A DNA stretch of 64,000 nucleotides from Kineococcus gynurae. GTDB lineage: Bacteria > Actinomycetota > Actinomycetes > Actinomycetales > Kineococcaceae. The first letter of the stretch is position 1; each line of letters starts with the position of its first letter. The notes under the pieces are model-generated. The model saw nothing but the letters and a program-made list of their open reading frames with translations, was not told the DNA's origin and did not search any database. The translations under genes were made by a program, and so were the position numbers. Location of the stretch: the NCBI RefSeq assembly GCF_050871315.1, contig NZ_JBJLRE010000008.1. One strand, given 5' to 3'. Positions 1 through 7,462 of the stretch are shown here, in pieces.

Positions 1-793
1 CGGGCCGGGGGTCGGGGTCGACGAGGGTGGCGCCCATGCCCAGCGGGTCGAGGACCCGCTGCCGCAGCAGGTCCGGGTAGGGGATGCCGGCGACCTCGGC
101 GAGGGCGTGCCCGAGCAGGGCGTAGCCGAGGTTGGAGTAGGTGAACTCGCCCCGGGTCCCGCCGCCCAGCTGGAACTGCTGCGCCTCCTGCAGCACCGAG
201 GCGGGGGTCTGGCCGCGGTAGGGGTTGCCCTGGGACAGGTTCGCCGCCACGACCCCGAGGGCGCGCCGACCGCCGACCACCCCGAGACCGCTGCGGTGGG
301 TGGCGAGCTCGTCGAGGGTCACCGTGGCGAGTCCGGCGTCGAGACCGGCGTCCGGGTAGATCTCCCCCAACGTCGTCGTGGCCTCGACCTCACCGCGGGC
401 GACCGCGTCGGCCAGCAGCAGCCCCGTGAGGGACTTGGTGACGGAACCGATCTCCTGCGGTGTGCCGGCCGTCATGGCACGTCGGGAGTCCGGGCGGGCG
501 TCGGCGGCGCCGAGGGCCGCGGTGCGGACCGGCCCCCCGCGCGAGCCGGTGGCGACGGCGAGACCCTGCAGGTCGAGCCCCGCCGATGCCGTCCGCGCCC
601 GCGCCGCGAGGTCGGCGTCGCCGGAGACCTCGGGGCCGAGGCTCGGCGGTCGGGGCAGCCACAGCAGGGCGGTCAGCACGGCGGCGACGAGCGCCGCGAC
701 CAGCGCCAGGCGTCGTGCGCGGGGCGGGGTCGTCGGGGTGGGACCGGTCTCGGTCCGGGCCGTCGTGCCGGCAGGGGCGGGGGTGGCGGGCAT
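1..793 (-). CDS. Beta-lactamase-family serine hydrolase, C-terminus cut by window edge
   Basis: Translating the minus strand from ATG at 793 gives about 264 residues before the window ends. Residues 28-47 form one hydrophobic segment after an Arg-rich start, so the protein is probably membrane-anchored or exported with its catalytic domain outside. The catalytic motifs of class C beta-lactamase/DD-peptidase-like hydrolases are visible: SVTK (Ser117, Lys120) and YSN (219-221, in YSNLGYALLGH). The KTG-like third motif would lie outside the window. The substrate cannot be told; relatives include esterases, D-aminopeptidases and PBP-like proteins. The start lies 5 bp after the ArsR stop, so the two are probably cotranscribed and ArsR-regulated. 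Confidence 0.85.
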   Translation of the reverse strand, partial: MPATPAPAGTTARTETGPTPTTPPRARRLALVAALVAAVLTALLWLPRPPSLGPEVSGDADLAARARTASAGLDLQGLAVATGSRGGPVRTAALGAADARPDSRRAMTAGTPQEIGSVTKSLTGLLLADAVARGEVEATTTLGEIYPDAGLDAGLATVTLDELATHRSGLGVVGGRRALGVVAANLSQGNPYRGQTPASVLQEAQQFQLGGGTRGEFTYSNLGYALLGHALAEVAGIPYPDLLRQRVLDPLGMGATLVDPDPRP

Positions 794-798
794 CGCCG

Positions 799-1284
799 TC
801 ACCGGAGCCCGGCGGTCGCCAGCAGGGTCAGCAGGGGGACGACCCGCGCGCCCGGGACGGCGTAGGTGCCGCGCCCGACGGCGTCGAGCCAACCGGCCTC
901 GGTCAGCTGCCGCAGGTGGTGGTAGAGCTGGCCCGACGTGCCCAGCCCCTCCCCCAGCTCGGTGACGGTCCGCCTGCCCTGCAGCACCTTCAGCAGCAGT
1001 CCGAGCCGTACCGGATGGGCCAGGGCGGAGAGCGCCGCCACGGCCACGGTCGGGTCGGCGTCGAGCACGCTTGCGGCGTCCGCCGCCTCCTGCCACTCGT
1101 AGCGCTCCCCGCCGGGCAGGTCGACGGCGCCCGTCCAGAGCAGGACGGACCGCCCGTCGGAGCGCTCCTTCACGCCCCGCAGGGCCCAGAAGGCCTCGTG
1201 GTCGGTGACGGCGGCCGTGTCGGCGCGGGCGGCCTCGAGCGCCGCGATGCGCTTCTCGAGCAGGGACCAGCGTTCCTCGTCCAT
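799..1284 (-). CDS. ArsR/HTH_20-type winged-helix transcriptional regulator
   Basis: About 161 residues. The N-terminal half has a coiled-coil-like opening (EKRIAALEAAR) and no recognised ligand domain. The C-terminal half (about residues 85-150) is a winged helix with the pattern ALAHPVRLGLLLKVL, then TVTELGEGLGTSGQLYHHLRQL and the wing AGWLDAVGRGTY. No metal-binding Cys cluster is seen, so it is not a classic metal sensor. The start is the ATG at 1284; a GTG lies one codon upstream. The promoter-like hexamers place transcription initiation on the ATG, so a leaderless message is likely. It probably controls itself and the serine hydrolase. Confidence 0.85.
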   Translation of the reverse strand: MDEERWSLLEKRIAALEAARADTAAVTDHEAFWALRGVKERSDGRSVLLWTGAVDLPGGERYEWQEAADAASVLDADPTVAVAALSALAHPVRLGLLLKVLQGRRTVTELGEGLGTSGQLYHHLRQLTEAGWLDAVGRGTYAVPGARVVPLLTLLATAGLR

Positions 1285-1290
1285 CACCTC

Positions 1291-1319
1291 ATACTACGGA
1301 TGAACGTAGATCGTGCAAA
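1291..1319 (-). promoter_or_regulatory. Promoter with internal palindrome upstream of the ArsR gene
   Basis: Read on the minus strand: TTTGCA (-35-like, 1314-1319), 17-bp spacer, TAGTAT (-10-like, 1291-1296). Seven bases further is the ArsR ATG, so the mRNA would be leaderless. Between the hexamers lies an inverted repeat CTACG-N6-CGTAG (1294-1309), the expected place for an autorepressor. A further ACGTAG copy at 1324-1329 lies 20 bp from the first. Hexamers and repeat are seen directly; binding by the ArsR protein is inferred. Confidence 0.6.
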
Positions 1320-1329
1320 GGTTACGTAG

Positions 1330-2400
1330 TTACGACGTCGAGACGGACTCCAGCTGGGACTGCTCGTCGAGGTCGATGCAGGACCGGACCACCGGGTCGA
1401 GCGCCCCGTCGAGGACCTGGTCGAGGTTGTAGGCCTTGAACCCCGTGCGGTGGTCGGCGATCCGGTTCTCGCCGTAGTTGTAGGTCCGGATCCGTTCCGA
1501 GCGGTCGACCGTGCGGACCTGCGACCGGCGGGCCGCCGACGCCTGGGCCTCGGCCGCCTCCTGGGCGGCGGCGTGCAGGCGGGCCCGCAGGATGCGCAGG
1601 GCCTGCTCACGGTTCTGCAGCTGCGACTTCTCGTTCTGGCAGGACACGACGATGCCGGTCGGCAGGTGCGTGATCCGCACGGCGGAGTCGGTCGTGTTGA
1701 CCGACTGCCCCCCCGGGCCGGACGAGCGGAACACGTCGATGCGCAGGTCGTTCGGGTCGACCTCGACGTCGACCTCCTCGACCTCGGGCAGGACGAGGAC
1801 CCCCACCGCGGAGGTGTGGACCCGCCCCTGCGACTCGGTCACCGGCACGCGCTGGACGCGGTGCACGCCGCCCTCGTACTTGAGGAAGTGCCAGACCCCC
1901 TCCGGACTGAGCGTCCGCGACTTCACCGCCACCGAGATGTTCTTGTAGCCGCCCAGGTCGGACTCGGTGGAGTCGAGGACCTCGGTGCCCCATCCGCGCT
2001 GCTCGGCGTAGCGCAGGTACATGCGCAGGAGGTCCCCGGCGAACAGGGCCGACTCCTCACCCCCCTCCCCGGCCTTGACCTCGAGGATCACGTCGCGGGA
2101 GTCGTCGGGGTCGCGGGGCAGGAGGAGGCGCCGCAACCGCTCGGCCGCCTCGTCGGCCGCCGCCTGCAACGCGGGCACCTCGGCGGCCAGTTCCGGGTCC
2201 TCCGACGCCAGCTCGTGGGCCGCCTCCAGGTCGTCCGTGGCCGCGCGCCAGGTCGCGTGCGCCTCGACCACCGCGCCGAGCTCGGCGTACCGGCGTCCCA
2301 GCCGACGGGCCAGACCCGCGTCGGCGTGGACCGCGGGGTCGGCCAGGCGCTGCTCCAGCTCGGCGTGCTCGCCCAGCAACGGCGAGACGGCCTCGAACAC
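1330..2400 (-). CDS. prfA: Peptide chain release factor 1
   Basis: Reads UAG/UAA stop codons in the ribosomal A site and triggers peptidyl-tRNA hydrolysis. 356 residues, normal for RF1. The tripeptide anticodon is P-V-T (in RVPVTESQGR), the RF1 type, and the catalytic loop GGQ is in SSGPGGQSVNTTDSA. The GTG at 2400 is chosen because AGGAGG lies 6-7 bases upstream (minus strand) and the protein then begins VFEAVSPLLGEH, as RF1 proteins do; the reading frame continues upstream without homology. The usual next gene, prmC (methyltransferase for the GGQ glutamine), does not follow; an ArsR regulator does. Confidence 0.95.
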   Translation of the reverse strand: MFEAVSPLLGEHAELEQRLADPAVHADAGLARRLGRRYAELGAVVEAHATWRAATDDLEAAHELASEDPELAAEVPALQAAADEAAERLRRLLLPRDPDDSRDVILEVKAGEGGEESALFAGDLLRMYLRYAEQRGWGTEVLDSTESDLGGYKNISVAVKSRTLSPEGVWHFLKYEGGVHRVQRVPVTESQGRVHTSAVGVLVLPEVEEVDVEVDPNDLRIDVFRSSGPGGQSVNTTDSAVRITHLPTGIVVSCQNEKSQLQNREQALRILRARLHAAAQEAAEAQASAARRSQVRTVDRSERIRTYNYGENRIADHRTGFKAYNLDQVLDGALDPVVRSCIDLDEQSQLESVSTS

Positions 2401-2470
2401 GTCCGTCCTCCTCGGGGACTCGACCTCCCACCTCCCCGTGATCAAGGAAGGGTGGGGGTGGGAAAAGCGA

Positions 2471-2502
2471 CGGCGCCGGCTCCCAGGAGGGAGCCGGCGC
2501 CG
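2471..2502 (-). terminator. Hairpin terminator after rpmE
   Basis: Perfect 14-bp arms (2471-2484 and 2489-2502) around the loop AGGA, 11 bp after the rpmE stop. On the minus strand it is followed by a short TTTT, so it resembles an intrinsic terminator with a weak U-tract. It separates rpmE from prfA. Confidence 0.75.
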
Positions 2503-2512
2503 ACAGGGGGTC

Positions 2513-2728
2513 CTACTTGGCGGCCTTCTTGCCGTACCGCTGCTGGAAGCGAGCCACGCGGCCACCGGTGTCCAGGATCTTCTGCTTGCCCGTGTAGAAC
2601 GGGTGGCAGGCGCTGCAGACGTCGGCCTTCAGCTCACCGCTGGGCGAGGTGCTGCGCGTGGTGAACGTCGCTCCGCAGGTGCAGGTGACCTGGGTCTCGA
2701 CGTAGTTCGGGTGGATATCGGCCTTCAT
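2513..2728 (-). CDS. rpmE: 50S ribosomal protein L31, zinc-binding form
   Basis: 71 residues, normal for L31. A structural protein of the 50S subunit at the central protuberance. It carries the zinc-ribbon cysteines of the C+ form: CTC near residues 16-18 and CSAC near 37-40. The zinc-independent paralogue lacks these. Typical L31 sequences MKADIHPNY and HPFYTGKQK are present. The ATG has a strong GAGGAG at the normal distance. It is bounded by hairpin terminators on both sides, so it is probably monocistronic. Confidence 0.95.
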   Translation of the reverse strand: MKADIHPNYVETQVTCTCGATFTTRSTSPSGELKADVCSACHPFYTGKQKILDTGGRVARFQQRYGKKAAK

Positions 2729-2846
2729 GACTCTCCTCGATGCTCCGGGCGGATCCGGGTCGCCCCCTCGCGGACGAGGGACTCACGGCGTGAGCCGGTT
2801 CCTGATGGCTTCGGCCAGTCTCCCACAGGAGCTGACCCACTCCGGA

Positions 2847-2884
2847 ACGCCGCGGGCCCGGTGGACATTCCGGGCCCGCGGCGT
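2847..2884 (-). terminator. Hairpin terminator after rho
   Basis: Perfect 15-bp arms (2847-2861, 2870-2884) with an 8-base loop, starting 26 bp after the rho stop. No U-run follows, as is common for actinobacterial terminators. Confidence 0.7.
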
Positions 2885-2909
2885 CCGCGGAGGTCGACGG
2901 CGGGACGAC

Positions 2910-5033
2910 TCAGTCGTCGCCGTCCTTGTTGACCAGCGGCGTGGACTTCTGCACCTGGACCAGGAACTCCAGGTTGCTGCGGGTCTTCTTGAGGCGGTCC
3001 AGCAGCAGCTCGATGGCGGCCTGCGCGTCGAGCGCGGTGACGACGCGACGCAGCTTCCAGACGGTCTGCAGCTCCTCGCGCGACATGAGGATCTCCTCGC
3101 GGCGCGTGCCCGAGGCCGGGACGTCGACCGCGGGGAAGATGCGCTTGTCGGCCAGCTGGCGCGACAGCCGCACCTCCATGTTCCCCGTGCCCTTGAACTC
3201 CTCGAAGATGACCTCGTCGGCCTTGGAGCCGGTCTCGACCAGGGCCGAGGCCAGGATGGTCAGCGACCCACCGTTCTCGACGTTGCGGGCCGCGCCGAAG
3301 AACCGCTTCGGCGGGTACAGCGCCGAGGCGTCGACCCCGCCCGAGAGGATGCGGCCGCTGGCCGGGGCCGAGATGTTGTACGCCCGCGAGAGCCGGGTGA
3401 GGGAGTCGAGGAGCACGACGACGTCGTTGCCGAGCTCCACGAGGCGCTTGGCCCGCTCGATCGCCAGCTCGGCGACCGCGGTGTGGTCGGCCGCCGGACG
3501 GTCGAACGTCGAGGCGATGACCTCGCCCTTGATCGTGCGCTGCATGTCGGTGACCTCTTCGGGCCGCTCGTCGACCAGCACGACCATGAGGTGGCACTCG
3601 GGGTTGTTCGTCGTGATCGCGTTGGCGATGGCCTGCATGACCATCGTCTTGCCCGCCTTGGGCGGAGCCACGATCAGACCGCGCTGCCCCTTCCCGAGCG
3701 GCGACATCAGGTCGATGATCCGCGTGGTCAGGACGTTGGGCTCGGTCTCCAGCCGCAGCCGCTCCTGCGGGTACAGGGGCGTCAGCTTGGTGAAGTCCGG
3801 ACGGTTGCGGGCCTGGTCGGCCGGGGCGCCGTTGACGGTGTCCACGCGCACCAGCGCGTTGAACTTCTGCCGCTGGTTGGACTGCTCGCCCTCCCGGGGC
3901 TGGCGCACCGCACCCGTGACCGCGTCCCCGGGACGGAGGTGGTTCTTCTTGACCTGCCCGAGGGAGACGTAGACGTCGTTCTGACCGGCCAGGTAGCCCG
4001 AGGTCCGGATGAACGCGTAGTTGTCGAGCACGTCGAGGATCCCGGCGACGGGCAGGAGCACGTCGTCGTCGTTGATCTGTTCGTCGATCTCGGGCGCACC
4101 ACCGCCGGGGCCGCGACGGCCCTTGCGGTCGCGGTAGCGGTTGCGGCGACCGCGACGGCCACCGTCCTCGTCGTCGTCGTGGCGAGGGCCACGGTCGTTG
4201 CGCTGGTCGTTGCCGCGCTGCTCGTTGCGCTGGTCACCGCGCTGGTCGCTGCGGTCGTTCCGCTGCTCGTTGCGGTCGGTGCGCTGGTTGTCGCCGCGCT
4301 CGCGCTGACCCTCGCCCCGCTCGGAGCGGTCCTGCCGGGGGGCCCGCCCCTCGGCGGCGCCCTCGGCCCCGTCGCGCTGCTGGGGCTCGCGCACCGGCAT
4401 GGACGGCAGCTCGACCTGCTGGTCGGGTTCGCGGACCCGCTCACGGCGGGCCCGTTCGCGCCGCGACGGGCGCTCGGAACGGTCGGGGCGCTCGCCGCGC
4501 TCCGGCCGGTCCACCCGGGCCTTGGTGAAGTCGTCGAGGGTGGGGATCGTCGGCGTCGAGGCGTCCGACGCGGCGGTCTCCTCCGCCACGGGGGCGGGCG
4601 CCGGGGACTCCTCGGCCGGCGGCGTGGCCGGCTGGGCGGCAGGCTGCGCGGTCGCTTCGGCGGCGGAGGCCTGGCCGTCCTCGGAGCGCTGCGCGGGCAC
4701 CTCGGCGGCGGGGGCGCCGACGGGGGCCGAGGCCCGGCGCGGGCGGCGGGCCGGGGCCTCCGTGGGCGCGTCCGTACCGGTGACGGGCGCGGCGTCGGCG
4801 GGCGCGGTGTCGACGGGCGCGGCGGCGGCGGGCGCGGCCGGACGGGACGGGACGCCGGCCTGGTGGTCGCGGATCGCCGCGAGCAGGTCGACCTTGCGCA
4901 TCCGGCCGGTGCCGGAGATGCCGAGCTCCGCCGCCAGGGCCTGCAACTGGGGCAACCGCAGCGCGGAGAGGCTGCCGGTGCGGCGCGGCGCCGCGGTACC
5001 GGCGTCGGCGGAGATGTCGGTGGTGTCGGTCAC
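2910..5033 (-). CDS. rho: Transcription termination factor Rho
   Basis: Hexameric RNA-dependent ATPase/helicase that ends transcription. 707 residues, much longer than the roughly 420 of E. coli Rho because of an actinobacterial N-terminal insert. Order: a Rho_N helical domain (SALRLPQLQALAAELGI, about 20-60), an Ala/Pro/Glu-rich then Arg/Asp/Asn/Gln-rich insert to about residue 310, the RNA-binding cold-shock-like domain (GILDVLDNYAFIRTSGYL), and the ATPase core with P-loop APPKAGKT (Lys about 462) and LLDSLTRLSRAYN. The start is GTG at 5033, preceded by AAGGA. It sits between thrB and rpmE, as in many actinobacteria, with its own long leader and terminator. Confidence 0.97.
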   Translation of the reverse strand: MTDTTDISADAGTAAPRRTGSLSALRLPQLQALAAELGISGTGRMRKVDLLAAIRDHQAGVPSRPAAPAAAAPVDTAPADAAPVTGTDAPTEAPARRPRRASAPVGAPAAEVPAQRSEDGQASAAEATAQPAAQPATPPAEESPAPAPVAEETAASDASTPTIPTLDDFTKARVDRPERGERPDRSERPSRRERARRERVREPDQQVELPSMPVREPQQRDGAEGAAEGRAPRQDRSERGEGQRERGDNQRTDRNEQRNDRSDQRGDQRNEQRGNDQRNDRGPRHDDDEDGGRRGRRNRYRDRKGRRGPGGGAPEIDEQINDDDVLLPVAGILDVLDNYAFIRTSGYLAGQNDVYVSLGQVKKNHLRPGDAVTGAVRQPREGEQSNQRQKFNALVRVDTVNGAPADQARNRPDFTKLTPLYPQERLRLETEPNVLTTRIIDLMSPLGKGQRGLIVAPPKAGKTMVMQAIANAITTNNPECHLMVVLVDERPEEVTDMQRTIKGEVIASTFDRPAADHTAVAELAIERAKRLVELGNDVVVLLDSLTRLSRAYNISAPASGRILSGGVDASALYPPKRFFGAARNVENGGSLTILASALVETGSKADEVIFEEFKGTGNMEVRLSRQLADKRIFPAVDVPASGTRREEILMSREELQTVWKLRRVVTALDAQAAIELLLDRLKKTRSNLEFLVQVQKSTPLVNKDGDD
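4190..4310 (-). repeat. Degenerate short repeats in rho encoding an RNA-binding-like disordered insert
   Basis: The DNA holds imperfect repeats built on gcgctggtcgttgcgctgctc-like units, encoding reiterated Asn-Glu-Gln-Arg / Asn-Asp-Arg / Asp-Gln-Arg steps followed by a basic Arg/Gly patch. The pattern is seen in the translation; repeat copy number probably varies among relatives. Confidence 0.7.
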
Positions 5034-5353
5034 GAAGGTCCTTCCCCCTCGTCAGCGACCGGCCGTCAGATGGGCACAGTCGCGATGTCCGCCCGAGGAT
5101 CGGGCGGTCTGCGGAAAACCACGGAAAGGCCTGACGAACGCCGTGACGGCAGGGCTCAGGCTGAGCGTGGGTGTGCACCCGTGACGGGAAGCCGTGCGAA
5201 CCGGAACGCGAACCGCCTACGAATGTCGATGTAGGTGGCCGAGGTCAATCCCGAGCGGCCCATCGGTGGGGTGCTTCCTGGAATGGTACACGGCTCGACC
5301 TCGAACGCCCGCCCGTACCCCGGGTGGAGCAGTCGCGCGTGTCCCGGACCACC
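5034..5353 (-). other. Gene-free stretch: rho leader and thrB-rho spacer
   Basis: 320 bp with no convincing gene. Minus-strand elements are a -35-like TTGACC (complement of 5243-5248), without a good -10 at the right distance; a TACCAT element near 5283-5288; the hairpin at 5089-5107; and a T-rich patch (GGTTTTCC) just before it. It most likely holds the rho promoter and a long 5' leader. Confidence 0.5.
5089..5107 (-). promoter_or_regulatory. Stem-loop in the rho 5' leader
   Basis: Perfect inverted repeat with 8-bp arms (5089-5096, 5100-5107) and a 3-base loop, about 56 bases upstream of the rho start. rho is autoregulated by attenuation in its leader in E. coli; a similar role here is an inference only. 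Confidence 0.4.
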
Positions 5354-6373
5354 TCAGTCCAGGACCCGTGCGCGTACCCCGTCGGTCGCGATGGGCAGGT
5401 CGAGCACGCGCCATCCCGGCCCGGCCAGACCGGCGACCTCAGCGGCCCGCGCGGCCGGGGCCAGCACCAGCGCGCTCGGTCCGGCCCCGGAGACGACGGC
5501 CGCGAGACCGCTGCGGCGCAACCGGTCCAGCAACTGTGCGGTGTCCGGCATCGCCGGCGCCCGCTGGGCCTGGTGCAACCGTTCCACGGTCGCCTCCAGG
5601 AGCAGGTCCGGGTCGGCGGTGAGCGCGTGGACGAGCAGACCGGCCCGCCCGGCGGTGAGGGCCGCGTCGGCGTGCGGCACCGTCGCCGGCAGCAACGCGC
5701 GCGCCCGCGACGTCGCGAGCTCGGTGTCGGGGACGCAGACGACCGCGCGCACGTCGGGGTGCACGCCGAGCCGCACGGCGTGGACGGCACCGGGGTGCCC
5801 GGGCCGGCCGGGGTGCGCGTCGTCGTGCGCGCTCCAGGCGATCGTGAACCCACCGACGACCGCCGGGGCGGCGTTGTCGGGGTGCCCCTCCCACCGGGTG
5901 GCCTCGCGCAGCACCCGGTCGCGGGTCTGCGCGTCGTCCTCGTCGACGACCCCCGCGGCGGTGAGCAGCGCGCGCGCCGCGGCCAGCCCGGCGACGATCG
6001 CCGAGGCCGACGAACCGAGCCCGCGACCGTGCGGGATCACGTTGCGGCACACCAGTTCCAGACCGGGCGCACTGAACCCGGCCGCGGCGAGCTCCTCGCG
6101 GACGACCCGGGCCACCAGGTGCCGCGCGTCGGCCGGGACCTTGCCGGCCCCCTCGCCGTGCACCTCGATGCGGGTGCCCTCGGCCCCGGTCCGGGCCTGC
6201 ACGACGTCGCGCAGCTCCAGGGCCAGGCCGAAGGAGTCGAACCCGGGGCCGAGGTTGGCGCTCGTGGCGGGCACCGACACCTCGACGGCCAGGCCCGACG
6301 GCAGCGGGACCGCGGCGGTGCGGTGCAGGTCGACCGGCGTGACCCCGCCGGCCGAGGGTCCGGGAGCGGTGAT
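5354..6373 (-). CDS. thrB: Homoserine kinase (GHMP family)
   Basis: Phosphorylates L-homoserine with ATP, the penultimate step to threonine. About 339 residues. GHMP motifs: SVPATSANLGPGFDSFGLAL near the N-terminus and the ATP loop PHGRGLGSSASA; the C-terminal VVSGAGPSALVL is also typical. The start is unusual. The only good Shine-Dalgarno (GGAGGT, inside the thrC end) is six bases from an in-frame ATC at 6373; an in-frame CTG (6379) overlaps the thrC stop but abuts the SD. No ATG/GTG/TTG lies nearby. The next upstream start is a GTG at 6484, deep inside thrC. The end and function are secure; the start is provisional. Confidence 0.85.
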   Translation of the reverse strand: MTAPGPSAGGVTPVDLHRTAAVPLPSGLAVEVSVPATSANLGPGFDSFGLALELRDVVQARTGAEGTRIEVHGEGAGKVPADARHLVARVVREELAAAGFSAPGLELVCRNVIPHGRGLGSSASAIVAGLAAARALLTAAGVVDEDDAQTRDRVLREATRWEGHPDNAAPAVVGGFTIAWSAHDDAHPGRPGHPGAVHAVRLGVHPDVRAVVCVPDTELATSRARALLPATVPHADAALTAGRAGLLVHALTADPDLLLEATVERLHQAQRAPAMPDTAQLLDRLRRSGLAAVVSGAGPSALVLAPAARAAEVAGLAGPGWRVLDLPIATDGVRARVLD

Positions 6374-6375
6374 GG

Positions 6376-7461
6376 TCAGACCTCCATGCCGAGCGCCCGG
6401 GCGATCGTCACGGCGTCGGGCTGGACCCGGACCGGTGCGACCGGCCGACGGGACCCGTCGGGGGCGGCCAGCTCCAAGGCCCACTGCGGGTCCTTCAGAC
6501 CGTGGCCGGTCACCGTGATGACGATCTTCTGACCGCGGTCGAGCTCACCGGCGCGGGCGGCGGCCAGCAGCCCGGCCGCCCCGGCGGCGGAGGCGGGCTC
6601 GACGAACACGCCCTCCTTGGCCGACAACCAGCGGTGCGCCTCGAGGATCTGTTCGTCGGTGACGGCGTCGATGCGCCCCCCGGAGTCGTCACGGGCGGTC
6701 GTCGCACCCGTCCAGGAGGCCGGGTGCCCGATCCGGATCGCCGTGGCGATCGTCTCCGGCTCGTCGACGGGGTGGCCCTTGACGATGGGCGCGGCACCGG
6801 CGGCCTGGAAACCCCACATGCGCGGCGTGCGCGAGGCCACGCCGTCGGCCGCGTACTCCGTGTAGCCCTTCCAGTAGGCCGTGATGTTGCCCGCGTTGCC
6901 CACCGGCAGGCAGTGGATGTCGGGGGCGTCGCCGAGGACGTCGACGACCTCGAAGGCCCCGGTCTTCTGACCCTCGATGCGGTAGGGGTTCACCGAGTTC
7001 ACCAGCTCGACCGGGTAGGCCTCGGCCAGCTTGCGGGCCTGGGTCAGGCAGTCGTCGAAGTTGCCGTCGACCTGCAGCAGGGTCGCCCCGTGCGCGACCG
7101 CCTGGGACAGCTTGCCCATGGCGATCTTGCCGTCCGGCACGAGCACGGCGCAGCGGATCCCCGCCGCCGTCGCGTAGGCCGCCGCGGACGCCGAGGTGTT
7201 GCCGGTGGAGGCGCAGATGACCGCCTTGGCCCCGTTCTCGGCAGCCCTCGACATCGCCATCGTCATGCCGCGGTCCTTGAAGGACCCGGTGGGGTTGCAG
7301 CCCTCGACCTTGAGCAGCACCTCGCACCCGGTGAGCTCGGAGAGCGCTCGCGCGGGCACCAGCGGCGTGCCGCCCTCGTGCAGGGTGACCACCGGCGTGG
7401 TCGCGCTGACCGGCAGACGGTCCCGGTACTCCTCGATCAGTCCACGCCACACGTGCGCCAT
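6376..7461 (-). CDS. thrC: Threonine synthase
   Basis: PLP-dependent conversion of O-phosphohomoserine to L-threonine. 361 residues, the short actinobacterial class. The PLP lysine is Lys62 in NPTGSFKDRGMT, and the phosphate-binding glycine loop PVGNAGNITAYWKGY is present. The ATG at 7461 begins MAHVWRGLIEEY, one base after the hom stop, with GGGGAG upstream. It is the middle gene of the hom-thrC-thrB operon, and its last codons hold the thrB ribosome-binding site, suggesting translational coupling. Confidence 0.95.
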   Translation of the reverse strand: MAHVWRGLIEEYRDRLPVSATTPVVTLHEGGTPLVPARALSELTGCEVLLKVEGCNPTGSFKDRGMTMAMSRAAENGAKAVICASTGNTSASAAAYATAAGIRCAVLVPDGKIAMGKLSQAVAHGATLLQVDGNFDDCLTQARKLAEAYPVELVNSVNPYRIEGQKTGAFEVVDVLGDAPDIHCLPVGNAGNITAYWKGYTEYAADGVASRTPRMWGFQAAGAAPIVKGHPVDEPETIATAIRIGHPASWTGATTARDDSGGRIDAVTDEQILEAHRWLSAKEGVFVEPASAAGAAGLLAAARAGELDRGQKIVITVTGHGLKDPQWALELAAPDGSRRPVAPVRVQPDAVTIARALGMEV

Positions 7462-7462
7462 G

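Noticed and set aside
2727..5234. An 835-codon plus-strand frame across rho.
   Set aside because: It is a shadow of rho, which is supported by the P-loop, RNA-binding motifs and codon use.
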